From Bauldia sp. (GTDB lineage Bacteria; Pseudomonadota; Alphaproteobacteria; Rhizobiales; Kaistiaceae), in NCBI GenBank assembly GCA_028284325.1, contig JANQRX010000001.1, positions 248,001 through 312,000 of the forward strand: a stretch of DNA of 64,000 nucleotides. The letters are read 5' to 3'. Positions 11,415 to 20,484 of the stretch are shown here, piece after piece. How positions within the stretch are numbered: position 1 is the stretch's first letter; every line of letters begins with the position of its first letter. Made by a program: the position numbers and the translations under genes. The notes under the pieces were generated by a model. It worked only from the letters and a program-made list of their open reading frames with translations, did no database searches and was not told the origin of the DNA.

Positions 11415-11442
11415 GGGATCGGGGGCCTGCGTCCCCGATCCC
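11415..11442 (+). terminator. Intra-operon hairpin after the binding-protein gene
   Basis: A perfect 10-bp inverted repeat (GGGATCGGGG / CCCCGATCCC) with an 8-nt loop, lying 16 bp after the binding-protein stop and 23 bp before the permease start. There is no strong T-run, so a partial terminator or mRNA-stabilising hairpin is more likely than full termination. Confidence 0.6.
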
Positions 11443-11465
11443 GACCGGACTGTTTGTGGGAGGAT

Positions 11466-12365
11466 ATGATGGCGGTTATGGCGACCCTCGATCCGGGGTC
11501 GAGAGCGGCGGCGCGGGGCTGGAGCGATCTCACCATCCGCAACGCCTTCATTTTCCCGACGATCATCTTCCTGATCGTCTTCAACGTCTTTCCGCTGTTC
11601 TATTCTCTGGGTCTCTCCTTCACCGAGTTCCGGGCCTCGCTCAACCGGGCGCCCGAATTCGTCGGCCTGCAGAACTACCAGGAACTCCTCTCCGATCCCG
11701 GCATCTGGGAGAATTTCGTCATCACCGCCCAGTACGTGATCCTGTCGGTCGGCGGTCAGATGATCGTCGGGTTCGGCATGGCACTGCTCCTCAACCGCAA
11801 GTTTCCGCTCAAGGGGCTGGTCACGACGCTCCTGCTCCTGCCGATGATGCTGTCGCCGGCGGTCGTCGGCCTGTTCTGGAAGCTCCTCTACGACCCGTCA
11901 TGGGGGCCGATCAACTACGCCCTCGGCCTTGGCAAGTTCGAATGGCTGAGCCACCCGACCACCGCGCTGTTTGCCACCGCGCTCACCGACATCTGGATGT
12001 GGGCGCCCTTCGTGATGCTCCTGGCGCTGGCCGGTCTGTCGGCCGTGCCGCAACATCTCTACGAAGCGGCCGAGATCGACCGCGCCAGCTCCTGGTACAA
12101 GTTCACGCGTATCACGCTGCCGCTGGTGTCGCCGCTTCTGATGATCGCGCTGATCTTCCGCACCATGGAGGCCTTCAAGACGTTTGACCTGCCCTTCGTA
12201 ATGAGTACGGCCCAGGTCGAAACCGTCGCCATCCGGCTCTACCAGATGGCCTTCCAGGGTTGGGACACCGGACGATCTTCGGCGCTGGCCTACATCGTGC
12301 TGATCGTCGTGCTGGCGATCACCAACATCTACGTCAAATACCTCAACAAGGCGAAGGAGCGCTGA
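11466..12365 (+). CDS. ABC transporter permease (sugar type, MalF-like position)
   Basis: A 299-residue integral membrane protein with about six predicted transmembrane segments, starting near IRNAFIFPTIIFLIVFNVFP. The cytoplasmic EAA loop is seen in the segment YEAAEIDRASSWYKFTRITL, which contacts the ATPases. GGGAGGA lies at 11459-11464, so the second of two adjacent ATG codons (11469) is at least as likely a start as the first. It would form the transmembrane pore with the next gene's product. The spacing to that gene is one base between stop and start codons, indicating coupling. Confidence 0.85.
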   Translation: MMAVMATLDPGSRAAARGWSDLTIRNAFIFPTIIFLIVFNVFPLFYSLGLSFTEFRASLNRAPEFVGLQNYQELLSDPGIWENFVITAQYVILSVGGQMIVGFGMALLLNRKFPLKGLVTTLLLLPMMLSPAVVGLFWKLLYDPSWGPINYALGLGKFEWLSHPTTALFATALTDIWMWAPFVMLLALAGLSAVPQHLYEAAEIDRASSWYKFTRITLPLVSPLLMIALIFRTMEAFKTFDLPFVMSTAQVETVAIRLYQMAFQGWDTGRSSALAYIVLIVVLAITNIYVKYLNKAKER

Positions 12366-12366
12366 G

Positions 12367-13323
12367 ATGGCGGCCGTCACCACCCGTGCGGAACGCATTG
12401 GCCATCCGATCGCCATCGTCGCGATCATCGTCGTTACGCTCATCTTCCTGGCGCCGATCCTGTGGATCACGTCGACCGCCTTCAAGCCGCGCGCGGTCGC
12501 GACCTCGGTGCCGCCGACAGTGATCTTCCAGCCGGAGGTCACGCCGTTCGTCAAGCTGTTCACCAAGCGCGTCCAGCTTCGCGAGCAGCCGACGCAGGAA
12601 GTCTACGACGCTGCGCCCTGGTGGGAGCAGGCCATCTTCGACAACGGCGAGCGCGTGCTGCGCGTGCGCGGCAACGTGCAACCCAGCCAGTATGGCAACC
12701 GGTTCATCAACAGCCTGATCGTGGCCGGGCTCTCGACCATCCTGGCGGTCGGCATGGGCACGTTCACTGCCTACGGCTTCTCCCGGTTCAAGATCGCCGG
12801 GCGCGACGACCTCCTGTTCTTCATCCTGTCGACGCGCATGCTGCCACCCATCGTGGTCGCGATCCCGATGTTCCTGATGTACCGAACGTTCAGTCTGACC
12901 GACACCCACATCGGGCTGATCATCCTCTACACCGCCTTCAACCTGTCCTTCGCGGTGTGGCTGATGAAAGGGTTCATGGACGAGATACCCAAGGAGTACG
13001 AGGAAGCGGCCCTCGTCGACGGCTACACGCGCATGCAGGCGTTCTTCAAGATCGTCCTGCCGGAGGCGACCACCGGCATCGCAGCGACCGCCGTGTTCAG
13101 CTTCATCATCGCCTGGAACGAGTATGCGTTCGCCCTGATCCTGACCAATCGTCGGGCCCAGACGGCGCCGCCCTTCATTCCGTCCCAGATCGGCTCCGGC
13201 GTCGTCGACTGGACGGCGATCGCCGCCGGCACCTTCCTGTTCCTCCTGCCGGTGGCGATCTTTACCTTCCTGCTGCGCAACCACCTCCTGCGCGGCGTCA
13301 CCTTCGGCGCGATCCGGAAGTAG
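12367..13323 (+). CDS. Carbohydrate ABC transporter permease (MalG-like position)
   Basis: A 318-residue inner-membrane permease. The first transmembrane helix (AIVAIIVVTLIFLAPILWI) is followed by an unusually long periplasmic loop of about 85 residues. The remaining helices and the EAA loop YEEAALVDGYTRMQAFFKIV follow, typical of the BPD_transp_1 family. The loop is longer than in MalG and may be specific to this importer type. The gene is followed after 9 bp by the small membrane protein gene. Confidence 0.85.
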   Translation: MAAVTTRAERIGHPIAIVAIIVVTLIFLAPILWITSTAFKPRAVATSVPPTVIFQPEVTPFVKLFTKRVQLREQPTQEVYDAAPWWEQAIFDNGERVLRVRGNVQPSQYGNRFINSLIVAGLSTILAVGMGTFTAYGFSRFKIAGRDDLLFFILSTRMLPPIVVAIPMFLMYRTFSLTDTHIGLIILYTAFNLSFAVWLMKGFMDEIPKEYEEAALVDGYTRMQAFFKIVLPEATTGIAATAVFSFIIAWNEYAFALILTNRRAQTAPPFIPSQIGSGVVDWTAIAAGTFLFLLPVAIFTFLLRNHLLRGVTFGAIRK

Positions 13324-13332
13324 GAGGGCGCG

Positions 13333-13521
13333 ATGAGCTTCAAGCAACTCAGCCAGCGCGTCCTCGAGCCGGCCGCCCAGTGGACCATGCTGGCCGGCGT
13401 CGCCTTTCTCTGTCAGCCATGGATCGAGATCCTGCACCGCTACAGCGTCACCATCATGCTGATCGGGCTGGTCGGCTTCATCGTGTTCTCACACATCAAG
13501 CCCGATCCCGGGGCCGAGTAG
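13333..13521 (+). CDS. Small membrane protein (62 residues) embedded in ABC operon
   Basis: A short protein with two predicted membrane segments, roughly WTMLAGVAFLCQPWIEIL (residues 18-35) and VTIMLIGLVGFIVF (39-52), and an acidic C-terminus KPDPGAE. An AGGAGGGCGCG site precedes the ATG, and the frame sits snugly between the second permease and the first ATPase gene (12 bp before the latter), so it is a real operon member. Rhizobial glycerol importers with two ATPases also carry a small membrane protein (GlpU, larger). This may be a functional analogue; homology is not shown. It could be an accessory subunit stabilising the permease. Confidence 0.7.
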   Translation: MSFKQLSQRVLEPAAQWTMLAGVAFLCQPWIEILHRYSVTIMLIGLVGFIVFSHIKPDPGAE

Positions 13522-13533
13522 GAGAGGGGCCCC

Positions 13534-14643
<1,110 letters not shown>

Positions 14644-14644
14644 C

Positions 14645-15724
14645 ATGACCCAGGTCGCACTCGATCACGTCAGCAAGAAGTTCGGCGCCAACGTGGCCGT
14701 CAACGACCTGTCGCTGGACATCGCCGACGGCGAGTTCTTCGTCCTGCTCGGGCCCACCGGCGCCGGCAAGACCACAACGCTCCGTCTGATCGCCGGGCTG
14801 GAGAAGCCGGATTCGGGGCGCGTCCTCATCGGCGGCGAGGATGCGTCGAGCTGGAGCGTGGCCGAGCGCGACGTGGCGCTGGTCTTCCAGTACTACTCGC
14901 TCTATCCCCGCTACACCGTCGGCGAGAACCTCGCCTTTCCGCTGAAATCGCGGGTCCACAACTACTCGGCCGACGAGATCGCCCAGCGCGTCGACACCGC
15001 GGCCAAACTGTTGCGGATCGATCACCTGCTCGATCGCAAGACCGACAAGCTGTCCGGCGGCGAGATGCAGCGGGTGTCGATCGGCCGCGCCATCGTGCGC
15101 GAGCCGACGATCTTCCTCATGGACGAGCCGCTCTCCAACCTCGATGCCAAGCTGCGCGAATCGCTCCGCTCCGAACTCAAGGATCTGCAGATCAAGCTCG
15201 GCGCCACCTTCCTGTTCGTGACCCACGACCAGATCGAGGCCATGTCCATGGGCGACAAGGTCGGCATCCTGCACGACGGCAAGATCGTGCAGGTCGGCAC
15301 GCCGTTCGAGATCTACAACCAGCCGCGCGATCGCTTCGTCGCGAGCTTCGTCGGATCGCCGGCGATGAACCTGGTCGACGTGACGCTCGCCGACGGCAAG
15401 CTGTCGGCCGGCAGCGGCCTCGACGTGGCGCTGACCGACGCCGGGCGTTCGCGCCTTTCCGGCCACGAGGGCGCGCTCACCCTTGGCGTGCGGGCCGAGG
15501 ATGTCGCCGTCGACAGCGAGGGCGTTATCGAGGCCCGCGTCCACCACGTGGAGAACCACGGCGTGGAGAAGATCGTGACGCTGCGCACCGGCGACCAGCT
15601 GATCAAGGCGACGGTGCCGGCGATCTCGCAATACGCCATCGAGGACAGCGTCAGGTTCTCGATCAATCAGGCCAAACTGCACGGCTTCGACCGCACCACC
15701 GGCACGGCGCTGACCTCCGGCTAA
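14645..15724 (+). CDS. ABC transporter ATP-binding protein (sugar importer, second of two)
   Basis: A 359-residue ATPase with Walker A GPTGAGKTT, Q-loop LVFQYYSLYPRYT, signature LSGGEMQR, Walker B FLMDEPLSNLDAKLRESL, switch FVTHDQIEAMSMGD, and a C-terminal TOBE domain with LGVRAEDVAV. It starts one base after the stop of the previous ATPase, and its own TAA stop overlaps the TAG stop of the convergent lspA gene within CTAA. Together with its neighbour it completes a six-gene importer: one binding protein, two permeases, one small membrane protein and two non-identical ATPases. Confidence 0.87.
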   Translation: MTQVALDHVSKKFGANVAVNDLSLDIADGEFFVLLGPTGAGKTTTLRLIAGLEKPDSGRVLIGGEDASSWSVAERDVALVFQYYSLYPRYTVGENLAFPLKSRVHNYSADEIAQRVDTAAKLLRIDHLLDRKTDKLSGGEMQRVSIGRAIVREPTIFLMDEPLSNLDAKLRESLRSELKDLQIKLGATFLFVTHDQIEAMSMGDKVGILHDGKIVQVGTPFEIYNQPRDRFVASFVGSPAMNLVDVTLADGKLSAGSGLDVALTDAGRSRLSGHEGALTLGVRAEDVAVDSEGVIEARVHHVENHGVEKIVTLRTGDQLIKATVPAISQYAIEDSVRFSINQAKLHGFDRTTGTALTSG

Positions 15725-16221
15725 TCTTCCTCTGGCGCCGTCGCCCGCGGCCACAGATAGACCACGAGCAGGATGGCCGGGCCGCACGTCAGGGCGACGT
15801 CGGCGAGGTTGAAGACGAACAGCGGCACGTCGCCGGCATGCAGGAACAGGAAATCAACCACGTGACCGAGGCGGAGCCGGTCGGCGAGGTTGCCGAGCGC
15901 ACCACCGACGATCAGGGCGTAGCCGACCGCGGCGGCCCGCCCGCCGTCGCGTGACCGGACCCAGACGACAAGCACCGCCGCCGTAACCGCGATCATGATC
16001 AGGGCGAGCGGCGCCGGCGAGTCGGCGAACAGCGACAGGGCGATCCCCGTATTGTCGACCCGCAGGAAACTGAGGACCGGCAGGAGGCGCACCGGCTCGC
16101 CGTAGGCCAGCGCTGCGTCGGCCACGAGCTTGGACACCTGGTCGAGCACCACGACCGCGATGATCACCGCAAAGCCGATCCGCGACAGCGGGCCGTCGGG
16201 GCGCTGTTCGGCGCCGATCAC
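15721..16221 (-). CDS. lspA: Lipoprotein signal peptidase (signal peptidase II)
   Basis: A 166-residue inner-membrane aspartic protease that removes signal peptides from diacylated prolipoproteins. Conserved blocks are VVLDQVSKLV near the N-terminus, VDNTGIALSLF (NTG motif), GGALGNLADRLRLGHVVDFL with the catalytic aspartates, and FNLADVALTCG. Four hydrophobic helices are present. The start is a GTG at 16221 whose last two bases form part of the TGA stop of the upstream methyltransferase gene (GTGA overlap), so the three minus-strand genes from 17964 form one operon. Standard length for the family. Confidence 0.9.
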   Translation of the reverse strand: MIGAEQRPDGPLSRIGFAVIIAVVVLDQVSKLVADAALAYGEPVRLLPVLSFLRVDNTGIALSLFADSPAPLALIMIAVTAAVLVVWVRSRDGGRAAAVGYALIVGGALGNLADRLRLGHVVDFLFLHAGDVPLFVFNLADVALTCGPAILLVVYLWPRATAPEED

Positions 16222-17033
16222 AGGTCTTTCCGCCGCGCTTCGTAGAGGAGGACGCCGGTCGCAACCGCGAGGTTGAGCGAATCGGCCTTGCCCGCCATCG
16301 GCAACTTGACCAGGCGTGAGCACGCGGCGGCCGCTGCCTCCGTCAGGCCGGACTGCTCGGCCCCCATGACCAGGAGAAGCGGGGCCGCGTAGTCGACCTC
16401 GCGGTAGTCGTGCTTGGCCGCAAGGTGGGTGCCGATGGTCGGACCCGGCCAGCCGTGCACCGTGGCGACGAAGTCCGTGGCGTCCATGCGCGCCAATGGC
16501 ACGTGGAAGATCGAGCCCATGGTCGCGCGCACGGTCTCCACCCCGAACGGGTCGACGGTGTAGCCGCCGAGCAGGATGCCGGCGGCGCCGACCGCGTCGC
16601 AGGTACGGATGATCGTGCCGAGATTGCCGGGATCGCGAATCCCTTCCAGCGCCACCCACACCTCGCTCGCCCCGGGCAACAGGTCATCGGCATCGAGCGT
16701 CGTCTGCGCGAAGACGCCGATGACCGACTGCGGATTGTCGCGCTTGGCGATCTTGGCGAGCACCGCCTCGCTCACTGCGATCACCGCGCCGCCGTCGGCG
16801 CGGCAGGCGTCGGCGGCCGCGGCCAGCGGCGTCGCCGGCTCGATCCGGTCGGCGTGGACAAGCTGACGCGGCGCCCAGCCGGCCTCGATCGCGTCGAGGA
16901 CAAGCTTCAGGCCCTCGGCCAGAAACAGGCCGCTGCGCTTGCGGTTCTTGGCCAGCCACAGGCCGCGGATCGCCTTGACGGTGGCGTTGCTCAGGCTGGT
17001 GATCCGGTCCGTCGCGCCGCCGCGATCAGCCAT
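16218..17033 (-). CDS. TrmH/SpoU-family RNA 2'-O-methyltransferase
   Basis: A 271-residue SPOUT methyltransferase. The N-terminal substrate-binding part contains ITSLSNATVKAIRGLWLAK and LFLAEGLKLVLDA. The trefoil-knot core has GIRDPGNLGTIIRTCDAVGA (motif 1), LVMGAEQSGLTEAAAAACS (motif 2) and PMAGKADSLNLAVATGVLL (motif 3). The predicted role is ribose methylation of rRNA or tRNA. It overlaps the end of the upstream methyltransferase gene by 8 bp and lspA by 4 bp. The exact target nucleotide cannot be read from sequence. Confidence 0.87.
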   Translation of the reverse strand: MADRGGATDRITSLSNATVKAIRGLWLAKNRKRSGLFLAEGLKLVLDAIEAGWAPRQLVHADRIEPATPLAAAADACRADGGAVIAVSEAVLAKIAKRDNPQSVIGVFAQTTLDADDLLPGASEVWVALEGIRDPGNLGTIIRTCDAVGAAGILLGGYTVDPFGVETVRATMGSIFHVPLARMDATDFVATVHGWPGPTIGTHLAAKHDYREVDYAAPLLLVMGAEQSGLTEAAAAACSRLVKLPMAGKADSLNLAVATGVLLYEARRKDL

Positions 17034-17964
17034 CTGGCGTCCACCGGCTGAACAACGACGTGGAGAGCGCCCGTCCGCCGCCGGTCTCGCGCAGCACCAG
17101 CTCGCCGGACTCGATCAGGCCGCCGCGGTCGCCGAGCCGCTCCGCGAGCGCCTCGTGGATGGCGAGGAAGGATGAGCGGATCGAATAGGCGGTGAGCACG
17201 ATGAAGGCGGGCTTCTGCTCCAGGAGCTCCACGCAATCGCTGAGCAGCCGCGGCAGGTCGCGATAGAGGTCCCAGGTCTCGTTCTTCGGTCCGCGGCCGA
17301 ACTTCGGCGGATCGAGAATGATGCCGTCATAGCGGTTGCCGCGCCGGATCTCGCGGCCCGTGAACCGCATGGCATCCTCGCAGATCCACCGGATCGGCAG
17401 GTGGTCGAGGCCGGACAGGGTCTGGTTCTCGCGGGCCCAGGCGATCGCCTTCTTGGACGCGTCGATGTGGGTGACCTCGGCCCCGGCGCGCGCGCACAGG
17501 AGCGAGGCGACGCCGGTATAGGCGAACAGGTTGAGGATCCTGAGCGGCCGACCGGCGGATGTGATCCGCTCGATCATCCATCGCCAGTGGGTGATCTGCT
17601 CGGGAAACACGCCCACATGCCGGAAGCTGGTGAAACGGCCGAGAAAGCTGACACCGTCGCAGTTCATCCGCCAGGTGTCCGGCAGCGTCCGGGGGAACCG
17701 CCAGCGCCCGGCGCCGTCCTCGTCGCTCTCGCCGGTGAACGTCGCGTCGGCGTTCTCCCATGCCTCGGCCGGCTGGCGCGGCGTCCACATGCCCTGCGGC
17801 TCCGGCCGCACGACGGTGTAGGGGCCGTAGCGTTCGAGCTTGCGGCCATCGCCGGAATCGATGAGGGCGTAGTCGTCCCAGCCTTCGGTCTCCAGCATCA
17901 CCGGCGCACGCCGTGCGAGGGCGTTGCCGGACGGTGTCGAACGGGGGGCGGAAAGCGTCGTCAC
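17026..17964 (-). CDS. Class I SAM-dependent methyltransferase (RlmI-like)
   Basis: A 312-residue Rossmann-fold methyltransferase of the Methyltrans_SAM group. The SAM-binding motif is NLFAYTGVASLLCARAGAEV followed by the acidic residue in THIDASKKAIAWA. The catalytic motif is GIILDPPKFGRGP, as in RlmI/RlmL-type rRNA methyltransferases. The C-terminal part has FIVLTAYSIRSS. No PUA domain is present, so it is shorter than RlmI itself. It is first in the operon with a TrmH-family methyltransferase and lspA. rRNA is the likely substrate by family; the position modified is unknown. Confidence 0.8.
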   Translation of the reverse strand: MTTLSAPRSTPSGNALARRAPVMLETEGWDDYALIDSGDGRKLERYGPYTVVRPEPQGMWTPRQPAEAWENADATFTGESDEDGAGRWRFPRTLPDTWRMNCDGVSFLGRFTSFRHVGVFPEQITHWRWMIERITSAGRPLRILNLFAYTGVASLLCARAGAEVTHIDASKKAIAWARENQTLSGLDHLPIRWICEDAMRFTGREIRRGNRYDGIILDPPKFGRGPKNETWDLYRDLPRLLSDCVELLEQKPAFIVLTAYSIRSSFLAIHEALAERLGDRGGLIESGELVLRETGGGRALSTSLFSRWTPDG

Positions 17965-18020
17965 GCCGCCGTTCTAGCGATCCGTCCGGTGCTTGCCAAC
18001 GCGGCCGATGTCGGGCACCA

Positions 18021-18058
18021 CCGTTGGTGTGGCCGAGTCGCCCCGGCCACACCAACGG
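18021..18058. promoter_or_regulatory. Perfect 14-bp inverted repeat in divergent intergenic region
   Basis: CCGTTGGTGTGGCC at 18021-18034 and its exact complement GGCCACACCAACGG at 18045-18058 flank a 10-nt loop. The structure lies between the start of the methyltransferase operon (17964, minus) and the CoxG-like gene (18074, plus). It is therefore not a terminator for either gene in the usual sense. A regulatory site or a hairpin in the 5' leader of the CoxG-like mRNA is possible. The symmetry is exact; the function is unknown. Confidence 0.6.
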
Positions 18059-18073
18059 ATGGCGGAGCATCTC

Positions 18074-18703
18074 ATGGAGCTGACCGGGCAACATCATCTC
18101 GCAGGCGACGTCGACGTCGTTTGGCAGGCCCTGCACGATCCGGAGGTTCTGGCCGCCTGCATCCCCGGTTGCCGGGCGTTGACCGCGCAGGATGAAGGCG
18201 TCCTGTCGGCGGAGGTCGCCGTGCCGGTCGACGGCGATCCCGCTTACTTCCGCGGAATCCTGCGATCCACCGACGCAGATGCGCCGTATGCGATGCGCAT
18301 CCACGGTACGCTGGAGAACGAGAAGGCCGGCTCGCTGTCGGGCGCGATCGATATCCGGCTGGCCGGCGAGGACGGCGGCACCGCCCTCAGCTACGACATC
18401 CGGGGCGAAATCGACGGCAGGATCGCCGAGGCCGGCGACGAGCCGATCGATGCCGCGGCGCGGGGTGCGATCGACGCCTTCTTCGCGGCGCTTGAGGAGA
18501 AGGCGCCGGAATCGACGTTGCACCGTGTCGAGCATGCGGTCGAGGCCGTGGTCGAGGAGGCGACGCAGCGGGTCCAGCACGCCGCCCACGACGTCGAGGA
18601 AGTCGCCGAGGATGCGGCGGCGCGCGGTTTCCTCGGTGGCCCGGCGACATGGGCGCTGCTGGCGCTGGCCGTCCTGATCGCGGGGATCCTGCTGACGCGC
18701 TAG
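18074..18703 (+). CDS. CoxG-like SRPBCC domain protein with C-terminal membrane anchor
   Basis: A 209-residue protein. The N-terminal ~145 residues form a START/SRPBCC (carbon monoxide dehydrogenase subunit G) domain, recognised by MELTGQHHLAGDVDVVWQAL, LAACIPGCRALT and ALSYDIRGEIDGRIAEAGD. A charged, alanine-rich helical linker with repeated VE/VQHA segments follows (residues ~155-185). The C-terminus ATWALLALAVLIAGILLT is a single transmembrane anchor. The start at 18074 is preceded by GGAG at 6-bp spacing; an in-frame ATG at 18059 would sit inside the inverted repeat. No CO dehydrogenase genes are nearby, so this is an orphan member of unclear function. Confidence 0.75.
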   Translation: MELTGQHHLAGDVDVVWQALHDPEVLAACIPGCRALTAQDEGVLSAEVAVPVDGDPAYFRGILRSTDADAPYAMRIHGTLENEKAGSLSGAIDIRLAGEDGGTALSYDIRGEIDGRIAEAGDEPIDAAARGAIDAFFAALEEKAPESTLHRVEHAVEAVVEEATQRVQHAAHDVEEVAEDAAARGFLGGPATWALLALAVLIAGILLTR

Positions 18704-18715
18704 GGTCGGGTTGGG

Positions 18716-19660
18716 CTAGGCGCCGCTCTGCTGCGCCAGCCAGTTCAGAATCGCCTGGTTCGTTTCGTCCGGCTTCTCCTGCGGAATCCAATGGCCGCAA
18801 TCGAGGCTGATCACGTCAACGTTGGGCACGAAATCTGTCAGAGTCTCGGACTTCGGGATCAGATCGCGATCGCCGTAGATCATGAGCGCAGGCTTCTGGA
18901 TGATGGGGTCCACGTCGGCCAGGATGTGCCAGTTGCGGTCAAGGTTCCTGTACCAGTTGATGCTGCCCGTGAACCCTGAACCTTCGAAGGCGGAGACGAA
19001 GACCGCCAGTTCGCTGTCGCTCATCAGGGGCTCGCCGAGCGCTACCTCTGCCTTGGCGAGATTGATCATCATCATGCCGGACTCCGGCGGTGCAGGAGGG
19101 ACGTTCTTGCGGAACAGATTGCCGAGGAACCGGGCCGTGTTGTCGTCCAGCACGGCATCCGCAACGCCCGGCTGCCGATTGAAGTGAACGAAGTAATAGT
19201 CGGGCCCGAGAAACTCTTCCATGAGCGCGATCCAGGGTTTCTCGCCGCGCGCCTGGTAGGGCAAGGCCAGGTTGATGACCTTGTTGACCCGGTCCGGATG
19301 CAAGAGCGTCAGACCCCAAACGACCATGGCCCCCCAGTCATGACCGACAAAGGTGGCATCCTCGTACCCGTAGTGATCGAGAAGTGCCACGAGATCACCC
19401 GTCAGGTGTTCGATATCATAGGCGGTGACGTCGCTCGGGCGGGATGAGTTGCCGTAGCCCCGCTGGTTGGGGACGATGACGTGGTAGCCCGCCGCTGCAA
19501 GCGCGGGCATCTGGTAACGCCAGGAAAAGGCGTGCTCCGGCCAGCCATGGCAGAGCACGATCGGGCCTCCCGCGTTTTCCCGGCCCGCTTCGAAGACTTC
19601 GAGGTCCACACCGTTGACTGAAACAAATGTGGGCTTGGGAAAATCGTTTGGATCAAACAT
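18716..19660 (-). CDS. Alpha/beta hydrolase, epoxide-hydrolase-like
   Basis: A 314-residue alpha/beta-hydrolase-fold enzyme. The oxyanion segment is VLCHGWPEHAFSWRYQ, and the nucleophile elbow is FVGHDWGAMVVWGL, with aspartate as nucleophile as in epoxide hydrolases and haloalkane dehalogenases. The late catalytic histidine lies in LDCGHWIPQEKP. The cap region contains the tyrosines expected for epoxide ring opening. The start ATG at 19660 follows AAGGAGACAAGG. It is divergent from a WYL-type regulator with an operator-like palindrome between them, suggesting substrate-inducible expression. Epoxide hydrolysis is the best guess; ester hydrolysis or dehalogenation is possible. Confidence 0.85.
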   Translation of the reverse strand: MFDPNDFPKPTFVSVNGVDLEVFEAGRENAGGPIVLCHGWPEHAFSWRYQMPALAAAGYHVIVPNQRGYGNSSRPSDVTAYDIEHLTGDLVALLDHYGYEDATFVGHDWGAMVVWGLTLLHPDRVNKVINLALPYQARGEKPWIALMEEFLGPDYYFVHFNRQPGVADAVLDDNTARFLGNLFRKNVPPAPPESGMMMINLAKAEVALGEPLMSDSELAVFVSAFEGSGFTGSINWYRNLDRNWHILADVDPIIQKPALMIYGDRDLIPKSETLTDFVPNVDVISLDCGHWIPQEKPDETNQAILNWLAQQSGA

Positions 19661-19705
19661 CGCCTTGTCTCCTTGCTGACGCGCACAGCCATGGCCTAAA
19701 ACCAA

Positions 19706-19728
19706 ATGGTGCCAAATTCTGGCACTAT
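19706..19728. promoter_or_regulatory. Operator-like palindrome between hydrolase and WYL regulator
   Basis: ATGGTGCCA (19706-19714), a 5-bp spacer AATTC and TGGCACTAT (19720-19728) form an inverted repeat matching at 8 of 9 positions, in the only AT-richer part of the 87-bp divergent region. It is a natural binding site for the adjacent regulator, which could then control both genes. Confidence 0.55.
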
Positions 19729-19747
19729 TGAAGGGTAGACGTCCGAC

Positions 19748-20473
19748 ATGAAGGCCCGCCTCCGACAGGACGCCATTGTGCGCAGCCTTCGCCGCAGCGG
19801 CACCTCGACGGTCGCCGACCTGGCGGCGGAGGTTGGCGCATCCCGGCGCACGGTGTTGCGTGACATCAGCGCGCTACGCGATGAAGGCTTTGTCGTTCAT
19901 TCCGAGCCCGGGCGCGGCGGCGGCCTGCAACTTGATCCGCAATCGGTCCAGGCCGTCGCGCGGCTCTCGGTCCCGGAGGTCTTTGCGCTTCTCATCAGCG
20001 TTGCATCGATGCGTGCGGTCGGCGGTTTGCCCTTTTCGGGTCTCGCCGATACCGGGCTTGCCAAGATCGAGAAAGCCTTGCCATCGGACAAGGTCCGCAA
20101 CCTGCGCCGGTTTCTGGATTGCCTCTACGTCGGGAAGCTCGCGCCGCAGATCGACATTTCAGATATGGGGACGATGGACCCCGCGCTCCTGCCGGCCTTC
20201 GAGACGGCGTTTCTGCAACGGCTGCATCTGCGCTTCCGGTACCGCGACGCAAAAGGAGCCGTCACCAGCCGCCATGTTGAGCCGCAAGCCATGCTGATCT
20301 TGCCGCCACTCTGGTATCTGGTGGCCTGGGATCCCGCGCGCAAAGACTTCCGCCATTTCCGAATGGACCGGATCAGCCGACCGGAGCACGTCGAAGGCGC
20401 AACGTTTCGGCGACGACGCGTACCCTTCGAGGATCATGTCCGCCCGGTGCGCGATGGACCTCGCCAACGTTGA
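19748..20473 (+). CDS. HTH transcriptional regulator with WYL domain (YafY/DeoR-like)
   Basis: A 241-residue regulator. The N-terminal HTH_11 winged helix reads QDAIVRSLRRSGTSTVADLA and ASRRTVLRDISALRDEGFVV. A linker leads to a C-terminal WYL ligand-sensing domain, where LHLRFRYRDAKG, the PLWYLVAWDPARKDFRHFRM segment and DRISRPEHVEG carry the canonical WYL pattern. The protein lacks the long C-terminal extension of many family members. It is divergent from the epoxide-hydrolase-like gene and presumably regulates it and itself through the palindrome at 19706-19728. Confidence 0.85.
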   Translation: MKARLRQDAIVRSLRRSGTSTVADLAAEVGASRRTVLRDISALRDEGFVVHSEPGRGGGLQLDPQSVQAVARLSVPEVFALLISVASMRAVGGLPFSGLADTGLAKIEKALPSDKVRNLRRFLDCLYVGKLAPQIDISDMGTMDPALLPAFETAFLQRLHLRFRYRDAKGAVTSRHVEPQAMLILPPLWYLVAWDPARKDFRHFRMDRISRPEHVEGATFRRRRVPFEDHVRPVRDGPRQR

Positions 20474-20484
20474 ACGCCAGCGCC

